From contig CM043963.1 of assembly GCA_014529385.2 (NCBI GenBank), positions 5,865,501 to 5,929,500 of the forward strand: DNA of 64,000 nucleotides, given 5' to 3'. The stretch comes from Adiantum capillus-veneris. Lineage: Eukaryota > Streptophyta > Polypodiopsida > Polypodiales > Pteridaceae. A model generated the notes under the pieces. The model was not told the origin of the DNA. It saw only the letters and a program-made list of their open reading frames with translations, and searched no databases. A program made the translations under genes and the position numbers. Within the stretch, counting starts at the first letter, position 1; each line of letters begins with the position of its first letter. Below, in pieces: positions 53,829 through 64,000 of the stretch.

Positions 53829-55121
53829 TTGGCATAGGCAAGCCATCATCTAGAGCCTTGGTTTTCATCGCATAGCTTTAATGTAGGGTTGTCCCAAAAT
53901 GAATGGGTAAGAGGAATGCTCCTGTATAAAGAAGTTTTGATAGGAGATTTTGATGAAAATTGGTTCAAAATGTGAATTGAACTCAAGGAAACCTAGATTG
54001 GACAAGTGGTGGTATTTTCATTTCTCCATAAGTCAAGGGAGCCTAGCTTGGACGAGTGCACCATGAAACCAACACTCCTATGATGCAACGAAGCATATGC
54101 TATATGGTTTATGTATGCCTCATTCCTAAAATGAAGAATTCCTAGATTAGTGGTGGACCTTGCATGAATGTCATGGAAAAGTGGGTTGTATTCCTCAATG
54201 GGTCCTAGCTTGGACAAGTGGTGGAACTTGAATAAAAATTTTAGGTAATCACTTTGAACTTACCTTGGAAAAGCAATGGGCCTTGAAACCAAGATCTTCA
54301 CATTGAGATAAGTCATAGGTAGGACAATTGAGCATAGACAATGATAATGGATGAAATGCACTAGTCTCTTGATGGTGCAACTGACTAAAACCATTGAACT
54401 AGGCTACTGCAGTTTGAGAGGGTGGGTGGGATGGTGTTGGACAAGGGCCCAGATGCTAGTAATTGATTCACCGGCATGAGACCACTGTTGTATGCGCAGT
54501 TATGGACTCAACCATGCCGCTTCTCAATGTGTAATCTATGTGCATAACTAGAATGAGACCTTAAGATGTAGTTTGCATGCTTACCTAGTCAATTTTGTTT
54601 TTGCAAAACAAGGGTAGAAATTTCATAGCTTCATTGCATTATTCTTGTATTCTTCTACAACTTAACATGAATAAAGCATAAGATCAAGAATCACCTGGTC
54701 CTACATTGCAGATATCATGAAATCACTTTGATTCTGGAACATGGCTTTGTAAGTTGGTCCATACTCTCACAGAAGGCATCCACTCTGAGCTCCTGTTTAA
54801 TGATAAAGTTGTGGGTGCCTTCAAAGTAAAAAAACAATCAAGTAGGGTTTCCCGCTTTCCTCGTTGTTGTTTTTCATCGGTTTTCATCCCCTGGTCACCA
54901 TGCTCAAAGCCACTGTTGTGTAAGAGGGGAGATCCAAAGGTTGTCTTTACCTGGTAACAAACAACTTCTCATGAAGATATTCATGAATAACCCCTTATTG
55001 TTCTTGAAAGCCAGCCCTCCAATGCTACAAAAGGCTTTAAATATCGGCGATCTTTAAAGTGCAATATTGAGAAATCAAGATCGATCTCGTTCTCAAAAAA
55101 TGACTTGTTCAACCCTTCTAA
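53829..55121. other. Unassigned, with inverted satellite boxes at 53990-54300
   Basis: Reverse-complement versions of the satellite box appear, such as GATTGGACAAGTGGTGG near 53997, CTTGGACGAGTGCACC near 54045 and AGCTTGGACAAGTGGTGGA near 54209. No coding region is recognised in the rest. Confidence 0.5.
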
Positions 55122-55710
55122 ATGGTTGGGAGAGATTTTCTCAAAAGGATGGTTTTTTTGCCACCTTGGGGCCCTGCTTGGGGCCGCCATTACTCACAAG
55201 CAAAGATTCTTGTGGGTTTTGGACAAAGTGAAGAGCAAGATGCGTTAGTGGCAATATGGGTATCTCCCCTTCCAAGGAAAGGTGAAGGTGATCAATTTGT
55301 TTATGATCCCATACATATACTTCATTGGTTCGCTACTAAAAATAGCTCAATGTTCCTAGAAGGGATTTTTGAAATCGATGGAAACTTTCCTTTGAAAGAA
55401 CAAAACCAAAGATTTGCTTCCCTGGTAGTGTGACAAATGGGAGTATGTTTCTAGGTCTAAGGAGTTAGGCGGTATAGAAATTCTCAACCCTAAAGTTCAT
55501 ACAATATTAGGAAAAATATGAATTGTGCATGGGCCTTATAAGAATCCCTAATTTTAAGGGATTAAGGATAATTTTGTATAGACTTTGGGGGACAAGTACA
55601 TTTAATATGCTACTTTTGAGTAGAATTCTCTAGCTTTTTTTAGGGCCATGTAGGTTGTGGTCCTCCTAGAGGTCCCTTTCTCTCTCTAGCTCTTTGAAAG
55701 TGAAGGAAAA
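55122..55710. other. Weak plus-strand frame of 103 codons, otherwise nothing
   Basis: 55122-55433 could encode a peptide with LPPWGPAWGRHYSQ and WVSPLPRKGEGDQFVYDP. It has no recognised domain and no paralogue in the window. Its composition is protein-like, so a fragment of an old gene is possible. Confidence 0.2.
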
Positions 55711-55722
55711 AAGGTGTTGTGG

Positions 55723-55742
55723 CATTAACTCCCCCCTTCCAT
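55723..55742 (-). other. Polypurine-tract-like site with possible LTR start
   Basis: Minus strand GGATGGAAGGGGGGAGTTAA then TGCCACAACACC. It resembles the chromovirus tract at 59814-59824. No pol sequence is visible upstream of it. Confidence 0.35.
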
Positions 55743-58568
55743 CCCTTTCGCATGACACATCATCAGAAACATGAATAAATCTAAGCTAAAGAAAGTTTTT
55801 TTTTTCAAAAAATCCATTTTCACCTATTGTTTGCTCAAAAGTTCATCTCAACCTTTATACATTTCAAAAAGAGTATTTTTTGACCTTTTTTGACTTACAT
55901 TCACTAGAAGGACAATTTTTATTATTAGTTTTTTCCCTCCAAAAACTAACTCTCTCCCTCTGCCTCTCTCCCTCCCTCTCCCCTACCTTCGAAGCTCTTC
56001 TCCCTTCCATTGCTTTCATCTTTGCATCCTTGAATTTAGCAGCCGTAGTGCCCAACAATATCACAAATCATGCATCTCACACACCATAAGTGTGTATATT
56101 TGTTTTTCCATAGAGTTTTCATCAAAACTCACACACATGAGTGATTTGGAGGAATGAAAAGTCCACGTCTTGTCCAAGCTACACTCAAAGTGATAAAGTT
56201 AGCTAGAATGAGTACCTACAACTATGTCTAAGTGGTTTTTCATTGAAACAATTGAGGCTTGGTTTGAAGGTCAAGCAATTAGGTTCAATATGCACATATG
56301 AAATATTTTCCACTCACAAGAAAATAAAGTTAAATATGATATTTCTTACTGAATTGGAGAAGGTAATTTCCAAGAAACATCTGGTTAGATCTAAACCCGC
56401 ATTAAGACATTCATGCATACATTAACTTTTAGGCCAATTTAAGAATACATCATGTAGTTAGATTCCATAGTTTTCGTTTTCAAAGTTTTTTCATTTTCTA
56501 AAACTCTTTGACATGGAGGATGTAAAGATAGAATTCTTGATGCAAAAACTCATAGATCCCAATCAAATAAAAAAGAAGTCCAAAAAAAAACAACGTGCAC
56601 TCTAACAATACATTAGAGTCTCCTTACAATATGATACACTCTAGTAATACATTAAAGTCCCCTTAGAGTAGACACTTCATTAAAGTGTTCATCAAATTTC
56701 CACATCTTTGTTCTAAAATAAATTTAAGATTATATAACTATACAAATATTGAAAGATACTCCTTACAAGAATGAAGGAGACATCTTATGGACACATAATA
56801 GATCATAGTTAATCAATGCTTTCACATTGACAAGTACATATCGAGGACATAATTTGTCTCAGAATCATGGTACTGATTTACACTTGTGTTGTAGGTATAG
56901 TGTCTTGCGTACAACCATCCTAGCAACAATGGTATCAATGTTTCTTTCAAGTAGTTTTGAATTTTCCCGTATGTTTGCCTCCACATTTTTGGAAATAAAA
57001 GATACGTCCCTAGCGTGTTGCACATCACCCTATATGGAGTGTCATAAAAAAATAGGATATTCTTTGCATCCAAATTCAAACATGTTTCAAATATGAATCA
57101 AATTTTTGTGATAATCCCTTCTAAATTGTAGCATGATGTTTGGATTTTGGAGATGCTTGCTACTCATAAGTATCTTGAACTTGGTATAATGTTCAAGGAA
57201 GCATTTTTATATGATGTGTTGCACTCTTATGAGGTTATAACAACTCCATATCTATAGCTCATAGTATGTACCAAAAAATTCTAAACAACTCTATGTGTTT
57301 GGTTTCACCACATGAAAAATTCATCTTTATCCTCCACAAGTCACATGTGTTGCACCCAAGTTGGCATAGAATCTCCAAGTTTTGTTTCAATTTTCTTGAG
57401 AAGCAAGCCCTCTAGATCCAAGATAAGTACTATTTTGATGTACTTGACATCAAGTGGTAGGTAATAAGGAGGTTGTTGAAGCCTTGGACAAGGTCTTGGA
57501 TGAGGTTGTTTGAGTAGTTCATTAGTTTCCTTCAAATCATGAGTGCATATAGCCAATACATTTTCTTGTAATGACGCTCAAATTGAAAACCAAGAACATA
57601 TAATGTATATGAAACAATAGGAGTTGGTACAGCCAAAGCTACTCGATGCTAAAGAGTGTAAAGCAAGATTGTAAGTGATGGAGAAACTAGAAATGTCAAG
57701 AATAGGCAAGGAGCAGCGGTTATGTATGCTATAGGTTTTCAGGGCTAGAATGCTCTATTATGGTGCCTGTTAGAGGTGCATGGAAAAAGTATTAAAAATG
57801 TGAAATGAGAGTGACATAGATGGTTCTCAGTATGGTCTACAAGCTAGTCTAGACGGCTCATGAAACGGAGCTACATGGTGGAAGATATGGCTGGTCAAAT
57901 TTGAGGTGGTTTGTAGATTCTCGATGGACAGGGATTTTGATGACACATGATCAAAGCTAGTTTGAGAAGATAGATGGTAAGAGCTCATCATGTGGATCAT
58001 GTTGTTCTTTTTCATCGTCAATCAGAGTTCTACCTACCAAGATATTGTGAGTTGAAGCTTCAACGGGGGCTAGTTTTATGCCGGATTGGTTGTCTCGATC
58101 GATGTTCCATATGAGGTTTCTAGAGCCACACTAGGGTTTTTATGTCAAATATGTGACAAGTGAAGGCCATGGGAGTTTACCACTCATCAATTGGGCATCA
58201 AATTATCAAGATACTAAAGTCTGAAGTCGACAACAGTTGTCGGTGAGATGGTACCGGGTTATTTATTTTTCTATTTTGGCGGTCTTGGTTGGTGGGTCCA
58301 TAGAAGTTAAAGTACAACCAAGACAGTGGAGTTTGAGGACCACAATGGGATCTTTCACCCGGCCTTTGCAGCTTGAGATTTTTCGGGCTTTGAGAAAAAA
58401 ATGGCAAAATGTGGAAGTTGAAGGATTTTGAAGAGCTACTGGGGATCTTTTTGTGGCCTTGGACTCAAATTCATAGGGGAGCACCACATGGCCTAAGGGA
58501 GATCCCATATGGGGTGCTCATGCATAGTGGGGGAGGGTATATAGGGCAGAGAGTGCCCCATTTGTGGA

Positions 58569-58570
<2 letters not shown>
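55743..58570. other. No recognisable gene
   Basis: Mostly AT-rich, non-coding by eye. One isolated satellite-box-like word occurs near 56160 (GTCCACGTCTTGTCCAAGCTA without the central CAC). Short frames show no domain. Confidence 0.5.

Positions 58571-58602
<32 letters not shown>
58571..58602. repeat. (GA)n microsatellite
   Basis: Uninterrupted GA run of about 32 bp. Confidence 0.95.
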
Positions 58603-58606
<4 letters not shown>

Positions 58607-59665
58607 CAAGTTGTAGAGATGGAGTGGGGGGCTCCGCCTCTGCGGGCACTGTGCCTTGCCGTATTTGGTAGAGATGGTGACATATTTTGGCATGGCATTA
58701 CCACATCAGTGGTTTCAATGATGTGCGATGACTATCTGGACGTTCTACAGTAGCATGATGCAATGATGACATGGCAAGTTTGACCGAAGGTTGTTCTCAC
58801 GAGCCCGCAATAGTGCAAACATTTTGATTGAGAGGGTGCTCTCAATAGTTGTTGTCACAGTGCCATGAAGACCAAGGTGGGTCTCCCACATGCCTCGGCA
58901 TCCAAGCAAAGCCGCAAATAGCAAAGGGGGCGGCTTCACGTGAAAGATGAGCTGAAAATAGAAGGGCTGGCCAAAATTAGGAGAGCTATCCATGCCTTAT
59001 GGGATAATTTTTTGGGCAGTTTTGAGGAGGTCTCGAGGCAGTTTTCTGGCAGTTTGGGAGGAAAAGCTCAGGGAAGAGCTGGAGAGCTCTCAGCGAGGAG
59101 AGCTTTGTGGAGGAGAAGAAGAAGACTATTAAAGTTGTTTTATTTAATCGTCATGCTCATGCTGACAGATCCGAATAGTATAAATTTTTCATGGTGTTTG
59201 TAGATGCTGATTTTGTCAAAATTGAAGCAAGCTATAGCCAAATTCTATGCGGTTTCTTCCCCTTCCCCTCTTCTTGTCTTTGCTCTGCTCAAAGTGCTTG
59301 GTGCTGATGGAAAGAGATAAAGTAAAACACACCCGACAACATACACACTTCTCTCTAAAGCTCAAATGGAATCACAACACCCGAATCCACTCAATGAAAC
59401 ACACCAAACGACAAAACTTTACTCCAAACACTTGGCTGCACACACCCAAGCCCACAATCACACACGAAAGCAAAACTTATTGCATCTCAACCATCACAAT
59501 TGCTTTGCGATTCTCAACCACACACACAACACTTCTCTCTTCCTCCCTCTTTCCACACACACCATTTGGTTCGGGGGGACTCACATTGTCACAAAATCTA
59601 ATATCTAACCAACCCAAATGATTTTCTCATATTAAACTGATTATTTAATGTGGGAGAATAAATGG
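58603..59665. other. No recognisable gene
   Basis: Mixed composition, then a CA-rich part (59330-59580) that creates Thr/His-rich chance frames. Nothing identified. Confidence 0.45.
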
Positions 59666-59810
59666 TGTAAACACCAAGGGACTGCCATGCCTGGTCCATC
59701 CGCCCAACCTCCCTTTAATAGGCTCCTAGCCCCTTTCGGACCCCTTCCCACTGGCAGCCGGCCCTTGGCTGACGAGTCCGTGACCCCTTGGTTTGGCCCT
59801 TGGCCTGACA
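59666..59810 (-). repeat. Short 3' LTR of a chromovirus-like element (about 145 bp)
   Basis: Minus strand starts TGTCAGGCCAAGGG at 59810, directly after a pol-end-like sequence and polypurine tract. The left end is placed at TGTAAACACC (59666), giving TG...CA ends, but this boundary is a guess. A TATA-like CCTATTAAAGG lies inside. It resembles the LTR at 46846-47001 in its first bases and its length. Confidence 0.45.
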
Positions 59811-59860
59811 TTACTCCCCCCTTGGAGAAGCGTTTTCGTCCTCGAAAACAAAAGTGGGGA
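59811..59860 (-). pseudogene. Chromovirus pol C-terminus with polypurine tract
   Basis: On the minus strand the frame ends TFVFEDENASPRGE and TAA (59813-59811), the widely shared last residues of plant chromovirus polyproteins. AAGGGGGGAG (59824-59814) doubles as the polypurine tract. Only these few codons survive, since different sequence starts near 59870. Confidence 0.7.
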
Positions 59861-59870
59861 ATTTCTTCTT

Positions 59871-60135
59871 AAGAATACTAATGTTTTCTGTGCGCTCCTT
59901 GCCGCACTCTCAAAGCAAGGGACTTGCCAATACACCGTGTGCGAGCCACAAATGGCTCCAAGCACACAACAAGCCTAAACTAGCAAGCTCAAGAGAGCAA
60001 AGGGTGTGTCACTCACCGCTCTACGCTCGCCTTCGTGGTGGATTCCTCGCCACGATGAAGAAGAAGCCGCAGTCGTGCCGTGCTCAACCGCTTCGTCGCC
60101 GTCGTGCCTTCGTAATGCTCGATCGCACACACACA

Positions 60136-60179
<44 letters not shown>

Positions 60180-60473
60180 AGGAGGTGAAGAAGAAGAAGA
60201 TGGAGATGGAGCAAGAGCACTCTTCTATTGCACAAATGAGAGAATCAGTAAAAATTAGGTTTAGTTGGCTTTTATATGAGCTCACCCCATTCACACTTGG
60301 GCGCCCATGCTTAGCCAACTAATCCCTTGAATGTCCCAGTTAGAGTGCGCCTCTCATCGGCGATCACTCTTATCCTTTTCCTATTGGTCCGACAAGCCCG
60401 GTACCTGACTCTACCAAATACACAATACACGTCCGTCGTAGGTGATGGGGTGTCCGTGAGCCGTGAGGGTTGA
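59871..60473 (-). repeat. LTR-like segment E2 with TATA box and microsatellite
   Basis: Minus strand starts TGTCAACCCTCACGG at 60473, after a polypurine tract. A TATA-like CTCATATAAAAGCC at 60281-60268 suits an LTR promoter. A CT/CA microsatellite lies downstream (60126-60180). The other end is not defined, so the extent is approximate. Confidence 0.45.
60126..60180. repeat. (CA)n(CT)n(CA)n microsatellite
   Basis: Short CA run, then CT repeats, then CA repeats, in total about 55 bp. It accounts for Ser/Leu- and Arg/Glu-rich chance frames on both strands. Confidence 0.95.
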
Positions 60474-60494
60474 CATGCCCCCCTTCCTGATGTA
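60474..60494 (-). other. Polypurine tract of E2
   Basis: Minus strand ATCAGGAAGGGGGGCA immediately before TGTCAACCC. Typical tract-LTR junction. The upstream (right-hand) internal region is not recognisable. Confidence 0.55.
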
Positions 60495-62094
60495 GATTCC
60501 GTGCTCGGAAGCTATTGAGTTGAAGTTGGTTCGTCGAGGTGGAAGAGCATTTGAGATGAATGTCCTTAGCCTTCTTCAGTCACTGCAAAATCAAACAACA
60601 TTGGCACAGTAATGGCATTCTCTTAAAAAGCATATGCATTGTTAGGTAGACACATTGATTGGTAAAAAATAAATAAAAATTCAAACAATTTGTTAGCAAT
60701 GAACATTAAATTGCAATGTAATCAAATGCATAAACAGATGTAAAGGTAAAAAATTAAACAAGTCTGGGGTCGCTAATTTGACGGTCAAAACGCACTAGAG
60801 CTCGACTATTAATACCATGGGTAACTTCTCAATTTTCTCTGGTCAATTAAGTTGTTTAATCGCGAGAGCCAAGTATTTGATGTTCGAGGGCTGACTAGAG
60901 GCTATATCTAGAAAACCTTGTAGTTAAGCTACCATAAAAGGAATTTCTCATGAAATCATTGCCTGACTGATTACTTTTTCATTGACCCCCCAAAGTCTTT
61001 TCACATTGATTCAATTATGATGTGTGTGCTTATTTTGTATGCCTTGGGTTTTTTGCTTTTCAAGGAAAAGCGCCCACACTGGGAACCTCTAGGGCTCTAG
61101 TACCATAGGCGATACATGTGAGTGAAGTACCCATTTAAGCAGGGATTTCTCTTCCAGCTTAAAATTTTACATTGTGGCACTTTGATTTTTTGTTTGTTCA
61201 TTTTCAGCATTTAAATTTTGTAACTTTGGGGGGTCATATAACACTGTTACCCTCCCTAGGCTCATCACATTAGTAAACTCCCTTTATAATACTTAAGCTA
61301 AAGGTCAATAGGGTTAAGCCCACTAGAAAGCCCTAGTACATTTCATACAATGCTGCCTAAATCGGATTAAGAACCTAAGTAACCCTTAATTATTAGGAAG
61401 GCATTCCCCATGGTATTAAGAGAAGATCTCTAACACCTAGCTTGGTCAAACTAGCTTAGTCGGACTGCTTGATTTTTACACCTAGACAAGTGATTATGAC
61501 AAAACATTACATTGAATTAAATGTTTGATAGTAAGCAAATGCGGTGAATATTAGGCTACCAATCACAATCAAAGCAGACAAACATGGGTGCAAAAAGATA
61601 AGGGCAATGCTAATGGACATAAAACACCTGTTTGTGTTGATGGTCGCGCTTGATTTGAAGTGTGAACGAGAGAAAGGTTCCATGAAGGTCCAAATCCTAC
61701 CAATAGCAACACGCTCCTGTGCACACTAGGAAACAAAAGGAATACCTCTAGGAGGCACATTAGTGGAAAAAGAGAACTTTGCTAATCACTCAACTCTAAA
61801 ACAGAAACACTCCTATCGTACTAATCTTACCTACCCTCTATCACTCAAGTGATGAGGATCAAAGGTGTTTTATGGCATAGGTGTCTGTTTCATTGTGCTA
61901 GATGTGACATGTGTAGGTCTGAGTCAATGTTTTGACTTTTATTGCGCAAACTCGTTTGCTAATTGCTCTTGCTCTTTATTTTTTTGTTTTTTGTGAGTAT
62001 AAAGCTTTATATGTACATTCCCTAAGATTGGTGATTGAGAGGTCAGGGAAAAAGGTTGAGAGGGAAACAAATGAATGATGACTGTCAGCAAACA
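60495..62094 (-). repeat. Probable LTR of element F and unassigned sequence
   Basis: Minus strand TGTTTGCTGACAGTC begins at 62094 after a purine tract and should be the 3' LTR of F. Its left end cannot be set without a second copy. The remaining sequence to 60495 is AT-rich, with no coding content. Confidence 0.4.
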
Positions 62095-62109
62095 TTCCCC
62101 CCTTCCTTG
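62095..62109 (-). other. Polypurine tract of element F
   Basis: Minus strand CAAGGAAGGGGGGAA, a few bases after the TGA of the F reading frame (62118-62116) and directly before TGTTTGC. Confidence 0.65.
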
Positions 62110-62115
62110 GGTAGA

Positions 62116-64000
62116 TCATACCGTTTGAAATGAGCTTGTCACCCTTTGAAACCAATTGTTCCAGTTGGTAATAGGTGAGTATTTTTTCCAGTAGTTTTCT
62201 ATTACCCTAGGTGCCTCGTCAAGTTGCAAGGGTGGTAAGGTACTCTCCCAGGATCGAACTTGAAGTGGTTCATCAGGTGATTCTTGAACACTGGGAGGTG
62301 TGGATTCTTTTGTAGCTTCATGGAGGTCCACTACTATAGATGGAGGCTGTGTAGAAGCTTTTACCTCTATGGATGTATTACATGAGGAGCTAGAAGCTTC
62401 ATGGGACTCCCCCCTTCCTGAGCTAGGTGGAACAAATCGTTCTTTCTTTGGTACCCAAACTAGCTCGGGAGCGGGTGTGTAGCATTCTGTGATTTTTTTC
62501 TTTCCACGATCATTGATTCGTTTTGGAGCTACGGGATTGGGCTCACTTGGGTCAGGTGATAGGTAAGAGCACAATCTACGTTTTGGCACCCAGATTTGAT
62601 CATTTCCTTGATAGTAGCCTTGGGCTTCCAATAGTCGTTTAGGGATCCATCGCAACATTTTCTTACTTTTCTTGGAGCGAGTGGTACGTTTCTTACAAGG
62701 CTTCTGATTTTTAGCACTAGCTATGGTCACTAAAGAAGCTTTAGGGACCCACTTGTATGTTTTCTTCGTGACATTAGGATGAGTCTTGTCGGAAGCGATA
62801 TGCATTGCTTTTAGCATATTTAAGGGTACAGGCATTTCATCCCCCTCAGGTGTTACCCATGCCATCCCCCTATTTCCCCAAGTGTCTATGGTTGCTGCTA
62901 GGTGGACCCAATCCACATTGTCCGACTCAGTCATGCCAGGTAGGATATCCATATAAGGAGAATCTTGGCCAATGTCTGTATCCTTCTTACAAGTGTAACA
63001 ATATTGTAGTGGGGCCGAGTGAACTGTGGTGTTAGAGCGATGATCAATAATGGTTTTACTCCCTAAGGGGTGTACCTTACCAGTCACCAAATCCACTCTA
63101 AGGACAGAGTCTTGGAATTGCAAATAGACATGATTTTTAGACCAATCATGAACCATTTGTGCTTCCCTCATGAATGGTCGTCCTAAAATCATTTCATATG
63201 ACATAAGGTGTTTAGAGAAATCCATTACAATGAACGTATGTCGTACCTTGTGTCCTAGAACTTTGATCTTAAGATCCTTGAGCATCCCCATAGGTTTGGC
63301 TATGGTACCATTTGCCATCTTTACCACAATGTTAGTAACACTGAGGCGGGGTTTTCCCATGGATTCCCAACAATCTTTTGTAACGATGCTAACTCCCGCA
63401 CCACCATCAAGAATTCCCTTTATAGTTAATCCCTTGGTAGTGATGGGTAGGGTCGCATTAGACTCGTCGCCTTCAAAATACTGCCCTAATTCGTTAATGG
63501 GTACCTCGATCACAGACTCGTGTCCATCTAAGTCAAGTGATTGCACATGATTTTCCTCATCAATCATAATCGAGTCAGGCCTATTTGGTTGCGCAAACTG
63601 TGGTAATCCCGTTCGTAGCTCTCCGTTAAGGAATGCTCTAAGTGCAAGGAATAACTCAGGATCTCCATATAGCTTTGCTATGATCGTGGTTCGGACCTCA
63701 TAAGACATGAAGTCCACTAGTTTGGCAACATTCATTGGCATTTTGTAGGGTGTAGGTCCTTGACTAGGAACTGGTGAGGATGGAATCTCATATTCCTCAA
63801 TGGGATCAGGTATTCCTTCGTTAAACATCCTTTCCAATAAGAAAGGTGTATGCTCAGTTTCTGATGTCCTGTCCTCACTCCCTTCTTGGATGATACTAGA
63901 TATGGCTAACGGTCTATGGTTCATGTGGGGTGGATGAACTTGCGTGGGAAACACTGTGTCATGAATTTTGACATGCATGGGTTCTGGTTCTAGTTTCCTT
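62116..64000 (-). CDS. Element F protease-domain polyprotein, 3' part (open at window edge)
   Basis: At least 620 codons from ATG 63978; the frame is still open to base 64000, so the real start may lie outside. A retropepsin-like domain is clear at about residues 185-300: GILDGGAGVSIVTKDCWESM as active-site loop, IVVKMANGTIAKPMG, and MSYEMILGRPFMREAQMVHDW. After it come YCYTC, a Lys/Arg-rich region and four W(V/I)PK motifs (KWVPKASL, RWIPKRLL, IWVPKRRL, VWVPKKERF), then a Ser/Pro-rich tail. No RT, RNase H or integrase follows: the stop is directly before the polypurine tract. So the element is either internally deleted or a non-autonomous gag-protease type. Retroelement origin is well supported; the tail's function is unknown. 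Confidence 0.7.
   Translation of the reverse strand, partial: RKLEPEPMHVKIHDTVFPTQVHPPHMNHRPLAISSIIQEGSEDRTSETEHTPFLLERMFNEGIPDPIEEYEIPSSPVPSQGPTPYKMPMNVAKLVDFMSYEVRTTIIAKLYGDPELFLALRAFLNGELRTGLPQFAQPNRPDSIMIDEENHVQSLDLDGHESVIEVPINELGQYFEGDESNATLPITTKGLTIKGILDGGAGVSIVTKDCWESMGKPRLSVTNIVVKMANGTIAKPMGMLKDLKIKVLGHKVRHTFIVMDFSKHLMSYEMILGRPFMREAQMVHDWSKNHVYLQFQDSVLRVDLVTGKVHPLGSKTIIDHRSNTTVHSAPLQYCYTCKKDTDIGQDSPYMDILPGMTESDNVDWVHLAATIDTWGNRGMAWVTPEGDEMPVPLNMLKAMHIASDKTHPNVTKKTYKWVPKASLVTIASAKNQKPCKKRTTRSKKSKKMLRWIPKRLLEAQGYYQGNDQIWVPKRRLCSYLSPDPSEPNPVAPKRINDRGKKKITECYTPAPELVWVPKKERFVPPSSGRGESHEASSSSCNTSIEVKASTQPPSIVVDLHEATKESTPPSVQESPDEPLQVRSWESTLPPLQLDEAPRVIENYWKKYSPITNWNNWFQRVTSSFQTV

Noticed and set aside
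55122-55433. 103-codon plus-strand frame as a real gene
   Set aside because: No domain, no homologous copy in the window and no splice or promoter context. Kept only as a weak mention.

Overview
This window looks like nuclear DNA from a land plant. The basis is the retrotransposon content: Ty3/gypsy elements with two RNase H domains (the plant Tat type), a chromovirus-type pol terminus, a Ty1/copia fragment and a primer-binding site complementary to the 3' end of plant initiator tRNA-Met. A seed-free plant with a repeat-rich genome is my best guess, because of the Tat types and the unusual transposase, but the sequence alone does not settle it. I found no convincing host gene, rRNA, tRNA or CRISPR. 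Almost everything is mobile DNA or satellite.

Layout. 1-1323: a truncated copy (T1) of a DNA-transposon-like gene. 1320-21879: an old plus-strand Tat-type gypsy copy (A1), split by two later insertions. The first is a minus-strand Tat element B (2139-13114), which sits inside the A1 LTR with a 5-bp target duplication and carries three LTR copies in tandem. The second is a 2.6-kb solo-LTR-like insertion C (14745-17364) inside A1 gag, flanked by CTAG. 21880-31530: about 9.6 kb of satellite-like DNA built around a box GGTCCACCACTTGTCCAA. 31620-34847: an uninterrupted 1075-codon transposase-like gene (T2), whose ATG follows a good splice acceptor. 35136-36233: a Ty1/copia remnant. 36945-44756: a second copy of family A (A2) with both LTRs, a 4-bp target duplication and an 838-bp pol deletion. 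44757-53830: minus-strand debris, including a PBS with a 156-bp LTR, a 74-nt-arm hairpin, a TTAA-flanked piggyBac-like non-autonomous element and a broken gypsy pol (D). 53830-59650: unassigned DNA with scattered satellite boxes. 59666-64000: three successive minus-strand LTR-element 3' ends; the last follows an open reading frame with an aspartic-protease domain (F).

How the parts relate. A and B are sister Tat elements. They share the order gag, zinc knuckle, DGGA protease, RT, RNase H, second RNase H, integrase. They also share a PBS type and a conserved small reading frame of about 75 codons between the PBS and gag. The nesting gives relative ages: A1 first, then B and C into it. The duplicated B LTRs are almost identical, so the tandem rearrangement is recent.

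The least familiar item is T2. It combines an N-terminal region like the plant TNP1/En-Spm domain, a Cys cluster, a D-D-D RNase-H-like core resembling the DUF7869 type, and a C-terminal SH3-like stretch. It lies next to a large array of short repeats of the kind that could serve as subterminal binding sites. All family assignments come from motif recognition by eye, without database searches.
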